A stretch of DNA of 64,000 nt from Ianthella basta (taxonomy: Eukaryota; Porifera; Demospongiae; Verongiida; Ianthellidae): assembly GCA_964019415.1 (NCBI GenBank), contig OZ025874.1, positions 5,564,092 through 5,628,091 on the forward strand. The letters are read 5' to 3'. The notes under the pieces are model-generated. The model ran no database searches and was not told the origin of the DNA. It worked only from the letters and a program-made list of their open reading frames with translations. The translations under genes were made by a program, and so were the position numbers. This document shows positions 1 to 12,200 of the stretch, one piece after another; position 1 is the first letter of the stretch; the number at the start of each line of letters is the position of its first letter.

Positions 1-354
1 TAGATGGACACAGTAAGACATCTCAACCACGAAGGGTCTTTGATTGGCTTTTTATATAGCAGGGTGACAGCATGAAGTTAAAGAAATGTGCTGGTTATGC
101 TGTCTGTCACTTTGCTGTATGTAAAGACAATCTTTTCCTTTGCACCCAGTTTTGTAAGTGACAAAGACCTACACAGTCAAAACGTCTGTGTCCATCTATC
201 ATCTACATTTTGCTTGCGAATCAGTAACCCCTTCAGATCAAACTGTACAACACTTTGTAAGCAGTAACAAGAGAGGACATGTTATGATGCTGCATGTTTG
301 TGAAGTGTGCAGAGGACGACTTGTAGTTCATTGAATGCGCCCTACTGCTCTAAC
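1..354. other. MICU intron, incomplete; possible small foldback repeat
   Basis: This stretch lies downstream of the MICU exon ending at 355 and should be intron. I see no further MICU exon in it. A 13-base sequence at 1-13 is repeated as its exact reverse complement at 186-198, so it may be a short inverted-repeat element cut by the window edge. Confidence 0.35.
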
Positions 355-1237
355 CTGACAAAGTCTTCAGGAGTCATATAAATGTCCTCCCTGTTAAAGC
401 GGACAGTGGCACACAAGCGGAAGATCTTGTCTGGAGTGGAGTACAGCTTGAGGCGATCCTCATATGCAATGATGCGTTGGTCTCTGAAGCCGACACGTCT
501 CTTCTTTCCCTCTTCCTCCTCCTTCCCTCCTTCACTATCTTTAGCAATGACAGGAGCTTCTGCAGCAACCTACAAAACCAGTTGTGACCATTTCACATCT
601 ACACACACACCGACCAAATAAGACACATTACAAGTTCCATTTCAGTGCTGTAAACATACATTGCCAGACTATTTTATACACTGAGTGATGCTAGACATGG
701 CTCAGCACCACCTAGTATCACTTCTAGTATGCTACATCAACCCAATTCAGGTGGGACTGACTCACGTGCTCAGCACCCCTCCAAACACAAAAGGCAGTGT
801 GGTTGCCGCACCATAAGAATGCTAAGTTGCTAACAGTCAAAATAAGCCATCACAGGCAGAACACTCATGATGCCACTTGGACTGGAACCCCCAGGATTCA
901 CAGTCGGCCTCAATCCAGACTACAACTTACACTAAACAGAATGCTCACCCTCGCAATCCCCGCCACCACTCACTTCTTCTTGCGCTTTTAGTTTGAAGTG
1001 GTTGTGGTAGAGAATGTAGGATGCGCCGAGGGCAGCCACAGCCGACCCGGTTGCAAGAGACATACGTCTAGCCCTGTTCTTCGCATCCTCCTCGCCCCCT
1101 TCCTGGCGTTGTTCACTCCCATTAGACCCATTAGAGAATTCTCTATAGCTAGGGGTTGTTAGCACTGCCCTAAGGTGGAGTACTCGTCTACACACTGCTG
1201 GGAAGGCAGCTATGACCCTTGCCAATCCCAAGCTCAT
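355..1237 (-). CDS. MICU1: Mitochondrial calcium uptake protein (MICU family), first two coding exons
   Basis: EF-hand gatekeeper of the mitochondrial calcium uniporter, acting in the intermembrane space. Only the 5' part is in the window. Exon 1 is 1237-974 and ends at a strong gtgagt donor. Exon 2 is 569-355, with a ttttgtag acceptor and a GTTAGA donor, joined in phase 0. Exon 1 encodes a basic mitochondrial-type N-terminus and one hydrophobic segment (about residues 60-77, LATGSAVAALGASYILY). Exon 2 has the polybasic KKRR, then the family hallmarks GFRD, YSTPDKIFR and MTPEDFVR that start the conserved MICU core. The EF-hands lie beyond the left edge. MICU1, 2 and 3 share these motifs, so the paralogue is uncertain; the polybasic stretch favours MICU1. 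The uniporter pore gene MCU lies 25 kb away on the same strand. Confidence 0.9.
570..973 (-). other. MICU intron 1
   Basis: Non-coding interval of about 400 bases between the two MICU exons, bounded by a gtgagt donor at 973 and a tag acceptor at 570. I see no further exon or recognisable repeat in it. Confidence 0.6.
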
Positions 1238-1379
1238 CTCTAAGGGAGAGCGCTAAATAGAATTCAACATCGCTGCGTCCGGATTTCCCCGGATTCTTCT
1301 GCACCAATTCCATCAGTGTGGGTCGTGAATCTCGTGATCCAGGGGGGGTCGGACAAGTCCTGGGATTGCGCAATATCAG

Positions 1380-2096
1380 CACCTCAATAATTGCATTCCT
1401 GACATTCCAATCGCGCATCCATATGTTAGCTGACTGTGCTCCAAGGCCGAATGTGCATACCCTGAGCCATGGCAGGGCCTTGTACTGCATTCGCGCCCCT
1501 GGTATGACCCGTACGTACGTAGCCAAGGAGCCATACGGTGGATTGGGCTTAATTGTCTGACCGCTTTCATGATTTAGTTTTGCAAGTTATCGCAGCGTTT
1601 CCTGAGGATTGCCAGCACGCTTAAGCCATTTCTAACATCCCTGCTATCGAATGTGACAAATCGTGTACAGAACCAAGATGATTGCAAGGACGTGGCTGCC
1701 AATTGCACTCCCATTGCAGAAGCAGTCAACCTATCAGTCTTGCAGTCCTGAAGTGATCAATGAGGACTCGCTACCAGCTTCTAAGGAGTCACTTCCACAG
1801 GAGAACTTGCACAGTACTCCAGATTAGGCTTCATCTGCCTCGTAGCCAGCAGCAGCGAACACTCGTACACCGGTGTTGGAAAATGCTCGCAAAACCTACC
1901 TAGATGTTGGGGAAGGGCGGGGAAGGATCCATTTTCTGATAGCCCTTGTCCAACTGTGTGCTCAGAAGCAAAGAAACAAGCGATGCGACGTGTTTCTCGA
2001 AATATGTCTGCTCTTTGCTAGTATAGGTAAAATACACAGTAAAGAGCAGCCGCGTCGGCCATTTTGCGGACACACGTGACCTTGACCGACCCCCCT
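1380..2096. repeat. Direct repeat, copy A (about 715 bp)
   Basis: The sequence from 'cctcaataattgcattcc' to 'gaccttgaccgaccccc' occurs again at 2487-3201 in the same orientation with few substitutions and small indels. Open frames in it (for example on the minus strand at 1376-1570) recur in copy B but resemble no protein family I know. The repeat fills the intergenic space between the divergent MICU and OB-fold/PNP genes and ends just upstream of the latter. It is either a mobile element or a local duplication. Confidence 0.8.
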
Positions 2097-2107
2097 GCTC
2101 GTGATCG

Positions 2108-2176
2108 GATTTGGCGGGATAGTCTCGTCCGCAAAAATGGCTGCCGCCCGCGAAAAGTGGGTCTGGCACATTTCGC
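2108..2176. repeat. Inverted copy of the OB-fold gene 5' flank
   Basis: About 68 bases here are the reverse complement of 3203-3270, the segment just upstream of the proposed start codon at 3277. Shared cores include gcgggcggcagccattttt and gacgagactat. The 35.4 kb foldback carries a related motif (tctcgtacc ... aatggcagcc), so this may be a dispersed small element that also forms the 5' region of the gene. Confidence 0.6.
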
Positions 2177-2486
2177 AGCATTTCTTGGTCTTGCTGACTC
2201 AGCATTACCAGGATCCTGGAGAGCCAATCAGATTGCTAGACAATATTATATTGTGAATAACATAACTATATTAATAATAATTGTAATGTATGCACCGTTG
2301 GGTCACGCGTTAAAGTCTGAAAGGTATACTCACAGACATTGAGAGAGAGAATGATTTGGAATGTAATGTATACAATAGTTAACATAACGGCGATAACGGC
2401 GATAACAAAGGTGATGTGTAAGGTATGTTGGTTGGGTAACCGTTGGGTCACGCGTTAAAGTGGATGGCATTGGTGCCAGACCAACG

Positions 2487-3201
2487 CCTCAATAATTGCA
2501 TTCCTGACATTCCAATCGCGTCTCCATGTTAGCTGATTGTGCTCCAAGGCCGAATGTGCATACCCTGAGCCATGGCAGGGCCTTGTACTGCATTCGCGCC
2601 CCTGGTATGACCCGTACGTACGTAGCCAAGGAGCCATACGGTGGTTTGGGCTTAATTGTCTGACCGCCTTCCCGATTTATTTTTGCAAGTTATCGCAGCG
2701 TTTCTTGAGGATTGCCAGCACGCTTAAGCCATTTCTAGCATCCCTGCTATCGAATGTGACAAATCGTGTACAGAACCGAGACGATTGCAAGGACGTGGCT
2801 GCCGATTGCACTCCCATTGCAGAAGCAGTCAACCTATCAGTCTTGCAGTCCTGAAGTGATCAATGAGGACTCGCTACCAGCTTCTAAGGAGTCACTTCCA
2901 CAGGAGAACTTGCTCAGAACTCCAGATTAGGCTCCATCTGCCTCGTAGCCAGCATCAGCGAACACTCGTACACCGGTGTTGGAAAATGCTCGCAAAACCT
3001 ACCTAGATGCTGGGGAAGAGCGGGGAAGGGTCCGTTTTCTGATAGTCCTTGTCCAACTGTGTGCTCAGAAGCAAAGAAACAAGCGATACGACGTGTTTCT
3101 CGAAATATGTCTGCTCTTAGCTAGTATAGGTAAAATACACAGTAAAGAGCAGCAGCGTCGGCCATTTTGCGGACACACGTGACCTTGACCGACCCCCCCT
3201 G
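2487..3201. repeat. Direct repeat, copy B (about 715 bp)
   Basis: Second copy of the repeat at 1380-2096. The 390-bp spacer between the copies holds a 20-base sequence (ccgttgggtcacgcgttaaa) twice, near 2298 and 2441. Copy B ends immediately before the 5' region of the OB-fold/PNP gene. Confidence 0.8.
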
Positions 3202-3276
3202 GGTGCCAGACCCACTTTTCGCGGGCGGCAGCCATTTTTGCGGAAGTGGGGATGGGGGGACGAGACTATTGGCGGG

Positions 3277-6200
3277 ATGGCCACCGAAGCATCTCAAAGC
3301 GATTGTAGAACTCCTTTATCTACCAGAAATCGAAGTGAACTGACGTCTGATGACATAATGCTGACACAAAGCAAATCGCCTACGCCACTAACAACTTTGA
3401 CTCCGATTCGCGACCTTCATCCAACCTCAGGTAACTGTCTAATTCGTGCCAAGGTTGATCAACTGCGCAAGAAGGATTACAAAAATGGAAACGGTCATTT
3501 CTTTGAGATAAGGCTGTTGGACTGCCGTGAACCGGTTAGTGGAGCAGTAAAGTAAGCCAAGCATGTGTGACCACTTAGCTAGTAGCTAGTAGCTTGCTAG
3601 CTAAACTGAGTTCAGAATTTCCTTCAAGACCACAGCTAGATGAGACCTGTAACTACAGTTAGCTATGTGGATATTTGTAGCCACACGAGAACTGCAATGA
3701 CCACACAATTGCCAAAGACAAGCACTTCTCTTGTTTTAACCATATGTCTTAACACCATACTATAACCCCTTTCACATGACCAACTTTAAACTGGTTTTGA
3801 AGACGTTTTAAAAATAGTTTAAGTCGATTGCGTTCACATGGGCATTGTGACAGCTGGTTCAAAGGCAATGACATCATTATCCTGTGTTTGTTTAGTTGAT
3901 TAGGTGTGATCTTAAGATGGGGGTGACTGAATGTTCACTTGATTCGGGAATACAATTTCAAGCCTTTTAAGACCGACAGTAGAAGAAATTGCGCGAAATC
4001 ATGACCGCGATTGTTGCTGATAGAAACTGACGAAGTACGAAGCAACATTGACTGCTTTGGGTCAGGAACAGAAGCCAGTCCTTACCAGACCATTGTTTGC
4101 GTCTCAAGTTCGCTCTAAATCTGTCTACGATCCTTTCCTCTGTTAGCCATTTTATCGCACCTCTAACCCCCGCTTCACATGTGCAACTAACTTAGGTTCT
4201 GTTTACACGAAAATGTTTTCACGCGAACTCGTTTCAGGATGCTATTATTGACTTGACGTTTTCACGTGTTTACACAAGAACTTTCCCCTCGTTTGCATGG
4301 TAGCGCTCAAGGTGTCAGTTCGTTTAACAAAAAGCAAGATGGTGACACGGCGCGACAACCAGCAAGACAAAAACAAAGATAACTTTCAGTGGACTGATGA
4401 CGAGGCAGAGCTTCTGTTGGTGGTGACATATGAGTACTAGGTGAAGCACGCTAGAGAGTCTTCGGATTGGGAAAAGGTGAAGGCGAAGTATGCGGACATC
4501 CTTGCAATGTTTTGTGAGCAATTACCATCCGGAGCGGACGCAGCGGAAGAACTTAAGAAAGACTACCCCCACAAGCCGATAACCCTGAAGTGTCTGACGG
4601 CAAAGCTAAGAGCTGTTCAACTAAAATACCGGCAGGCGGTTGATTCGGGCAGGAGTGGCTATCATGTGCTACTTTGATCTCTGCAACCAGATTTGGGGTG
4701 GATCACCAGCGACAGATCAACTTCAATCTGGCGTTGAGAGTACTGACACGGCTTCAACTGGTGGGGAGCCATCAGATGCAATGCCAGATGCTTCTGGCAT
4801 TGGACCTGGTGAAGTTGAGGAGGACTCCATGCAACATTCACAAGGCAGCAATGATGGAGATAGAGAGGAAGGTGATGCAGAGACATCCACAGGTGAACAG
4901 TCAGATGCTATGCAGACGCCAAGCAGCGATAGACAAAACCAGGATTCATCTAGCCAGAGAACACTGCTGAATCAGCAGTTAGCCACATGCAGGCATCAGA
5001 AATTGAAGTGGAAGCTCCCTGTCGACTCACAGTTGCTGGAGTGTGCCCGGGAAGACCTGAAAGTTAAACGAAGCATGTTCGAAGAAATGAATAAGATGGA
5101 CAACATAGCACAGTTATCCGAACATGTCCCAGATGTCATCCACTGTGGCCGATGCATTTGCTACAAGGACCTAGTTCTTACTATTCAAGCAGAATGCCAT
5201 AGTTGAGCTTGACCAGCTAAAATACAGAGAAGAATGGACAGAATTCCAACAAGATTAGACAAATTCGTGGCTGTACTGATCCAAAAGGGCTATAGACTGG
5301 ACGTCACTTCGCTAGCATTCACCTTTACTTAGATTCCTTATGTGTCGATCGAATGTTGGACACCGCAGGACTCCAGATTCACAAGACTACAATCTTTGTG
5401 ATCTCTCCTAGCGATTTGCCCAATATACAGCACAATGAATCATTCAACAATAGCTATTATACAAGAAACGCTTGTAGGTTATGGCAGTTCTGTTTGCATA
5501 AGGCAAATCATAACACAGAGGTGTGAATTTCTCTGTTTCCGTGGCTACCCGCGTAATGTCGTGATGTGCGCATGATCTGCAATTTTCTTGGAAGGAAATC
5601 GTCTTAGAACATCGTATCTGGCAGCTAGGTATGTACCTAAGGACGAAACAAGCAGACTTGATCTAATCGTTTAAGCGAAAATGCCAAAGAGCCATGTGCT
5701 ATAATAGAAATATCACAAGGACGTCACGAGACATTGCCCCTGAAAGCGGGCTGTTATGATTGTTCGCAAAAAGAACTTTCTGGCTATTGGTATCGCCAGG
5801 TAGAGGCACATTGATGGCTCATTTCGCATGATAAGGAAATTATCTAGCTTTTCCATGTATGCATTGTTTGTTCTCATTTCCTGTGAGCAGCTACAAGGTG
5901 CAGAAGTTGGTCAGAGAGAAACAAAAGTTAGTTTTCTTGGTGTAACTTTGGATAGGATTAGTTTAACAGCAATGCATGCATGCAAAAGTAAGATCACATG
6001 TGTATGAACAGATTAATGTTCTTTCTGTTCCATTTAGACATTCCTCCGATAGCCAGAAACATATTTCCCGCTAATTTGATGGCTTCGTTAGTGGCGATAT
6101 TGCTCGGTGTAGCAAGGCGCCATCAGCAGATATGGTACGTAGACGTAGAGAGCTTAGTCTGTTCTTCTGGTACTTGTCTGACTTCAATTGAACAAAGCTT

Positions 6201-9200
6201 GCAGGAAATATAAGCAATTGTACAGAGGTAAAAAAATGGCCGCACGCAGCACCCGCATTGTTTACATAGCCATAACCCACATGCGAAGCGACGAGTCCGC
6301 AATCTTGCGTTTCATCTGAAAACATTGTTTTGCAGCGTTTACATGATGACGAACTGAGTACATTTTGAGCAAGAAACACTTCAGGGTGCGTCTTCATTTT
6401 CGAACGAAAACGCTAATGTTTCGGCCGTTCCCTAGTAAACGAGACATGGAAACACATTGATTTCGAAAGGAATATGGGCGAAAATGGTGCCATAAACCCA
6501 GTTTAACTGAACCAGTTTCGACCCGGTTTCACTAATTTTGCATTCACATGGGGAATTTTATTCGTACCATGCGCAAGCACGAGTGATGTAATGTGGAGTT
6601 GGAAAATGGCGTCGGTAGAGGATGCCGGTGGTTATCATGTGCTCCAGGCTCATTTGGCTTTGGAGACGGCGACAGCAGCGTATGAGAGCAACGAGAGAGA
6701 GAGACAATACCAGGAGGAGATGACTGATGGCGTTTTGACGGCAGCAAGCCGATGAACTCGCTACATTTACAACGCTGGTAATGTGAACACTTTTGCTTGG
6801 CAGTGTACACCAGACAAGGCCGGTATGGGTGAGAAACAGGAGCCATGCATTTCTAGACAAGGTTGTAGCACGATGGGATGAGGAAGAGTGGGCAGCAGTA
6901 CCTTAACAATCTTATTGTAGGCCTTAGCGGTCCTTTTTGAGCCCAACAGAAGTTTCTGGATTGTATCCGCGCTCCACGCGTCCACCAGTACTGCTGTTTT
7001 GCCATCCGACCGCGTCTTTCTCCTTTCGCCATTTTCTAACACCCTGAACCTTGTTACAACTGGGTCGAACCCACCTCCAGAATTGGGTTGTGCAAGCCGG
7101 GTTCAACCCAGTTACAAAATCAAAATTCCACACCTCAAAGGTGTGAAACTGGGTTCGACCCAGTTTGAAAGCGTCCATGTGAAAGGGTGTAAGATGATTT
7201 AGCAAAACCAGTTCACCTTTAGGTAGTAGGTACGGCTAAAATGACCAAATCAGTTGGCCTTCATTTTTAGTGGTTGAGTTATCTTCATCATCAGAAATCT
7301 TAACTGAAAGTTCCAAGTCTGTACTTTCATGCTGTCACAAGTTATGAAAGAATGAAAATTTGGCGATTTGCGTCAAACTCTAAGTGTTAATGGTCTGAAT
7401 TGTAATTGCTGACTGTTGGCAGCAGGGATGTTTATACGTATGGTACGGAAGGTGACAGGTGCAGACTTCGGCCTCTTGTGGGTGATCGTTCCACTTGCAA
7501 AGCTTGAAAGTTACTGGATTCTGCATTATAACTGTTCTTAGCGTTGGCTTAGTTAGCGAGTACAAAATGTTTCAATGGCACTTACTCTGGCATACCACTG
7601 TGTGTGCTAAAGGTGTTGCAGAGCTATCTAGTCTGAAGCGTTACAACCAATCTAAACGCGGTTTGCTTCATCGTGTAGAGCATTATGTTGGGCAGATTCC
7701 TATGGCAGCGATAACGGAAAATCGTTTCTGTGATCGAGTTATCGCAAATTTCGTAAGTTGAAAAGGGATAGAGAATAACTCCACAATGAGATGGAAACTA
7801 GTAAATCACTGCCATAGGTTTGTGCACACACGTCTAAAGGTTGTATATCCCAGATTTGGTCAATCTCAGCCTTTGGGGGTAGAAGAAGATCGAATTTCCC
7901 TGGAGTTGCTTGACTTCAATCAAGGTGATAATTTTTCACTTTCACTTAGATTATCTCAATAAGGGAATCACCGATCAATTAACAAGTGACACCAAATTAT
8001 GGGAAATTTACCTGTTTATCACATTTGTAATAATCATCATTGGTGGATTTATGGTTTGAGAGTTGCATAGGCAAAAGTAATGTACCCTAAAGGAAGCTTT
8101 TAGCTGTACCTACTACCTTAAACCTGCTCCAGAGCACTGGTTTAAGTAAACTGGTTTTGAAACCGGTTTAGCATTTTTAGAACAGTTTAAGTGCCCATGT
8201 GAATGCGCTAAATCATTTGATGTGGCCATGTGAAAGGGGGGTATGATAGCTATGTAGCTGGCTAACTAGTTAGCGCACTCAGGGGCGTAGGGAGGGGGGT
8301 TTCTGGGGGTTTCAGGAAACCCCTTTCAAAATAATAGTACCAATAAAACTGAAGAGAAGTAGCTGCTGCAAACTTAGCTGGTGCTTGAGGTAGTGTAGCC
8401 AATGACCTTTTTGTAGCTGGTCCACTATAGGAGACAGTTTTGAATTTACATCGTTTCCCTCATTATTTCAGTTGCAAAAATGGACAACCTCACGTTTGGC
8501 GGTCAGTTTGATTATGTAATATGACGTCATTCTTAGCATTAACCAGAAACCCCCTTACGAAATTCCTGGCTATGCCCCTGGCACTACTTCCCTTTGCTTT
8601 GCAGGATGTGGAAATTAGAGCTGTTGCTTTCAATGAAGTAGGCAACCTGCTGTCCCCCTTACTTGAGGAAGGGAAGTGTTACACTATTCAACACTTTACA
8701 GTCAAAGAGTGTAATCCACAATACCCTGCAAAGCATCAATGTGAGCTTCATTTCAACAATAAGACGAAGGTAGTGGAAGACCCAAGTTCCCCTTCTCCAG
8801 AAATGGAAAACTTGAGTGGATCACAAACAGGTGAAAATTTAATTTATTGCTAAATTGCAGGATGTTTCCATCAGAAGATCTTAATGCACGTTATGTTCTG
8901 CCTAACTCACTCACTTTCACAACTCTATAAACCGAGCTCAACAGTATGCATATACTTTTCATCAGCTTGAACTAAGTTCGTTAGCTCAAATTAAAACCAC
9001 TTGTGCCTCAGTTCTAATTAGTGCCTACTAGTGCAATAGTTAGCTAGCTATAGAGGTTGATTCTAACGGCCCTGGTGAAAAGTATTCATGTACGAGTATA
9101 TATCCTTTAGTTTCATCCGTTTCTCCACAGTAATAGTTTGAGAGGATGAAGCATGCAATTATGCATGCATCTTACTATAATGCACCAGATCTCGGTTTAT

Positions 9201-12200
9201 GTGTTTGTTTAGTCATAAAATTGGCACCTTGCAGGGAATCGGTTCAGGACACTCCATGCCAGTTGAGGGACTGGGCGGGCATGTTCTTAGAGGGGTACCG
9301 TTCACCTAGCTGCCTTGCGGCCGAAGAGCGTGATTCCTCCGTCCATTCTCTGCAGGCCGACATGCCATTTTTAGGGGCTGTCTGTGGCAGCCCCTATAAT
9401 ATATTGTTTTCAAGTTGAGATTCTGTAGTATGGCTTCATGTTACGGATATATACCGTATAGTGGGAAATATTGGTGAGGCATTTTGTGGCAATTTTGTTG
9501 GTTTGGTTGTTTTCAGAAAATCCGCCAAATTAAAACCCCGCCAATATACTGGCTAATAGTTATATACACACGCAATACAGTATAATAAGTATACATAGGA
9601 GTATGTAGCAGTTCATTACGCACATGCGTTGCAGTCGATCGATCGCACGGTGGCCCAGTTGAAGTATGTACAGAGAGAAGGACCTATGCTCAAGTGTGAC
9701 ATTCTCTCAAGGAAGGAGACAAAACGTGAACAAACGCGTGAGGCAAGCTACACGAAGAGAGAGTGGATTTGGTGCAGCTGTAAACGGTCCCGCTATTAAG
9801 CACTTCGCAGTGCCTGAAACAACTGCAAGAGGGCTGAAATCCGAATACCTGCAGAAGTTGAAGGCAATGCAGCATGCTGAGAACACAACCGTTGTGGTGA
9901 AGTTGCTGCCCACGAGGCCACAGGAAGGCCTCTTCTCCTTGGCTGTTGACAGCCATTCTGCGACGTCATTGGTCTGGGGATCGAAGCCCTCCAAATTTAA
10001 AAACTGCCAATTGCCTTTCAGGGCAAATCTGCCAAATTTTATGCCTGCCAATATTTCCTGCTATATGGTATATAATTATAACTTGCACTGGTAGTCTTGT
10101 TCCTAGTAGCACTGGTACATATACTGCATGCGTAGATTGCAACTTGCACTGTGATAGTTGTGGTGGTGGTAGTGGTGTCATGCATGGAAGTAGTGCCATG
10201 CACGGGATAGTAGAATATGGTGGTTGTATAATATAATATTTGGGCACGTGACATTATAGGTGTATGGTGATGTTGGCTGTATTTGTATGTGGCAGTCATG
10301 CAGTGCTGGCACTTGCTTTTCATAACAGAGAAGGACTACACACTTTTACAGTATATAGTGCATTATTGTAGTACAATGATAGGGCTTCATGTTGATGTCA
10401 AACATGCATTTTGCAGATTTTATCTGGAGGAGAAAGAAAGGGAATTTGCCTGCACAATATTTACATTGGATATGTACGATACACATATAATTATACATAC
10501 GTCAATAGTTACATGTTTATAGCTTTAAGGAGGACTGTAATTAAATTGGAGCAAGAAGGGTTACTAGACTAAGTTATAAACATGCAGCCAGTAAAGAACT
10601 CTGTATCACCAACCCTTTGTAATTGCAACCACAGGTTCTCTCCACTGTCATGCACTTTGTATCTTCTGCTTTGCACAGCTACACCATGTACCAGTGGGCT
10701 ACAACCTACACCAAACCGTGCTAAATCTGGCCCAAAAGGCACCTCACCAAGGATAATAGCAAAGATACAGGAATATGGTCCAGATTTTAGTGCTCCTTGC
10801 ATTCGAAGAAAGCTTTTGGAGGATAGAATTTGCACCAATGAAACATTGCCTTCTGTCTCCACAATCAACAAGTATAAAAGACAGAGTCAAGATGGAGCAC
10901 AGAAACTAACAAGTACGTAATGGAACGTAATGGTATTTATTGCTTTGAGTGATCAGTACTGTCGTGGAGCCTCATTGTTACATTGTTTCCTATAAGCGAA
11001 TAGATTGTGAGCAATAATGTAGCAGAATCAATCACCAGCTGATTGCAGAACATTTCGACCATGTAGGCCTTTGTCAGCTGCATATAAAAATTCTAACAAA
11101 ACTTTACAAAGTTATGTATGCAGCTGGTGAAGGCCTACATAGCCACAACATGCTTAAATCATTTGATTGATTCTGCAATTTCACTGCATGTAATTTATTC
11201 ACCTGTATTTATTGCCCAGGTACACGTGTTTCAATTCAATTTTAGGTTGCACTTATGGCAGCAGCTGATTGCTAATAATGTAATCTTTTTTGATGTAGAA
11301 GGAACCCCCCAATCTGCAGCTTCTGGGCAAAAGAGGCAATCCCCTGCTGGATTGTCTAGATCTGCATCTAAGAAAGCTAAGGAAGGTGAGACACTAGTTA
11401 AATGGAAAGGTACAGTTTACCAGCACCATTGGGGAAAGTTCCAGAGATTTAATGGAGAAAGAGGTGCCTGCATGTAATAGATGCAAAGTCTGAGGGATTT
11501 TCAGAGTACACCGCTCGCATGTGGGCTATGTTTTATGTAAACAATATGGCTTCCACGCACACAAATATGTGTCTGTCTATTTTTGCTTCCTCTTTCCTGC
11601 GTGGAGATTACTTGGGATTGCAGTAAATCATACAATATCGTTATCCAGGACCTACACTCTTATACTCTGTGCATGCTTGATTAGTTCCTGTGCTGGCCTT
11701 GTAGACTGAGAAATCCTGTCGTGATTAAGATCAGTTGATGAACTGAGACAAAATACTAGCTGTTCTATTGGATTTAGGTGCATTGAATGAACACACATTA
11801 CGCATGTGGGTTATGCCAGCATTATTTACATAGGGTGAACCGTGTGGTATTATGACATTCTTCTCTATTACCATGGCTTTGCATGTGACTGAGCATGGTA
11901 TGCGCATGATTTGAGAGCCTGGATTGAGCAAAAATGCAGAATTTGTTCATCCTGTCTGAAGTATTTACGAGGAAAAGCATTCTTTGTTGCAGCAAGACAT
12001 CTGCGCACGGCTTGTAGACGGTTGTGCAGTCATTTTCAATGGCTTTGTTCAAACGAATTATGCCACTTCAGCAGGAAGTCACAATATTGTCATGCGATAC
12101 GCCTGCAAAGTGGTTATTTTACCATTGCTTTCACTGAATGGCTGTGCCATAGTCATTGAGAAGGTTTCTTCATGGGATGAAGATAAAAATGGTTAGTCAA

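Larger units (their letters stand above)
4197..6480 (+). mobile_element. PIF/Harbinger-type transposon, decayed
   Basis: This insertion splits the surrounding TIR element. It carries a recognisable Harbinger Myb-like gene (next entry) but no readable transposase. The ends are approximate: GTTTACACGAAAAT-type sequence near 4204 and CGAACGAAAAC-type sequence near 6400. A smaller MITE (5469-6285) sits inside it. Confidence 0.5.
4165..7195. mobile_element. Second TIR element of the same family, with Harbinger-like Myb remnant
   Basis: The left terminal sequence near 4167 (cgcttcacatgtgcaact) resembles the right end near 7177 (gtccatgtgaaagggtg, reverse complement). The element looks split after about 4196 by another insertion and resumes near 6480. 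On the minus strand (7042-6767) a frame contains VLVDAWSADTIQ followed by LLGSKRTAKAYNKI, the pattern of the Myb/SANT-like DNA-binding domain of PIF/Harbinger transposons. No transposase is visible. Confidence 0.5.
3769..8245. mobile_element. Outer TIR DNA transposon inside intron 1
   Basis: The left end (cccctttcacatgaccaa, near 3774) is matched by the reverse complement of the right end (tggccatgtgaaagggg, near 8222). Subterminal blocks (cgttcacatggg on the left, cccatgtgaatgcg on the right) also correspond. The interior hosts at least two further insertions. It lies wholly within the first intron of the OB-fold/PNP gene. Confidence 0.6.

Noticed and set aside
1188..1526. 112-codon minus-strand frame upstream of MICU exon 1
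   Set aside because: It overlaps MICU exon 1 in another frame and extends into the repeat; MICU's own ATG at 1237 gives the family N-terminus.
11993..12193. Exon-like open stretch with acceptor and donor inside intron 4
   Set aside because: It falls wholly in MITE copy b, is phase 0 at its start and so does not fit the phase-1 donor at 11385, and the homologous region of copy c is not open.
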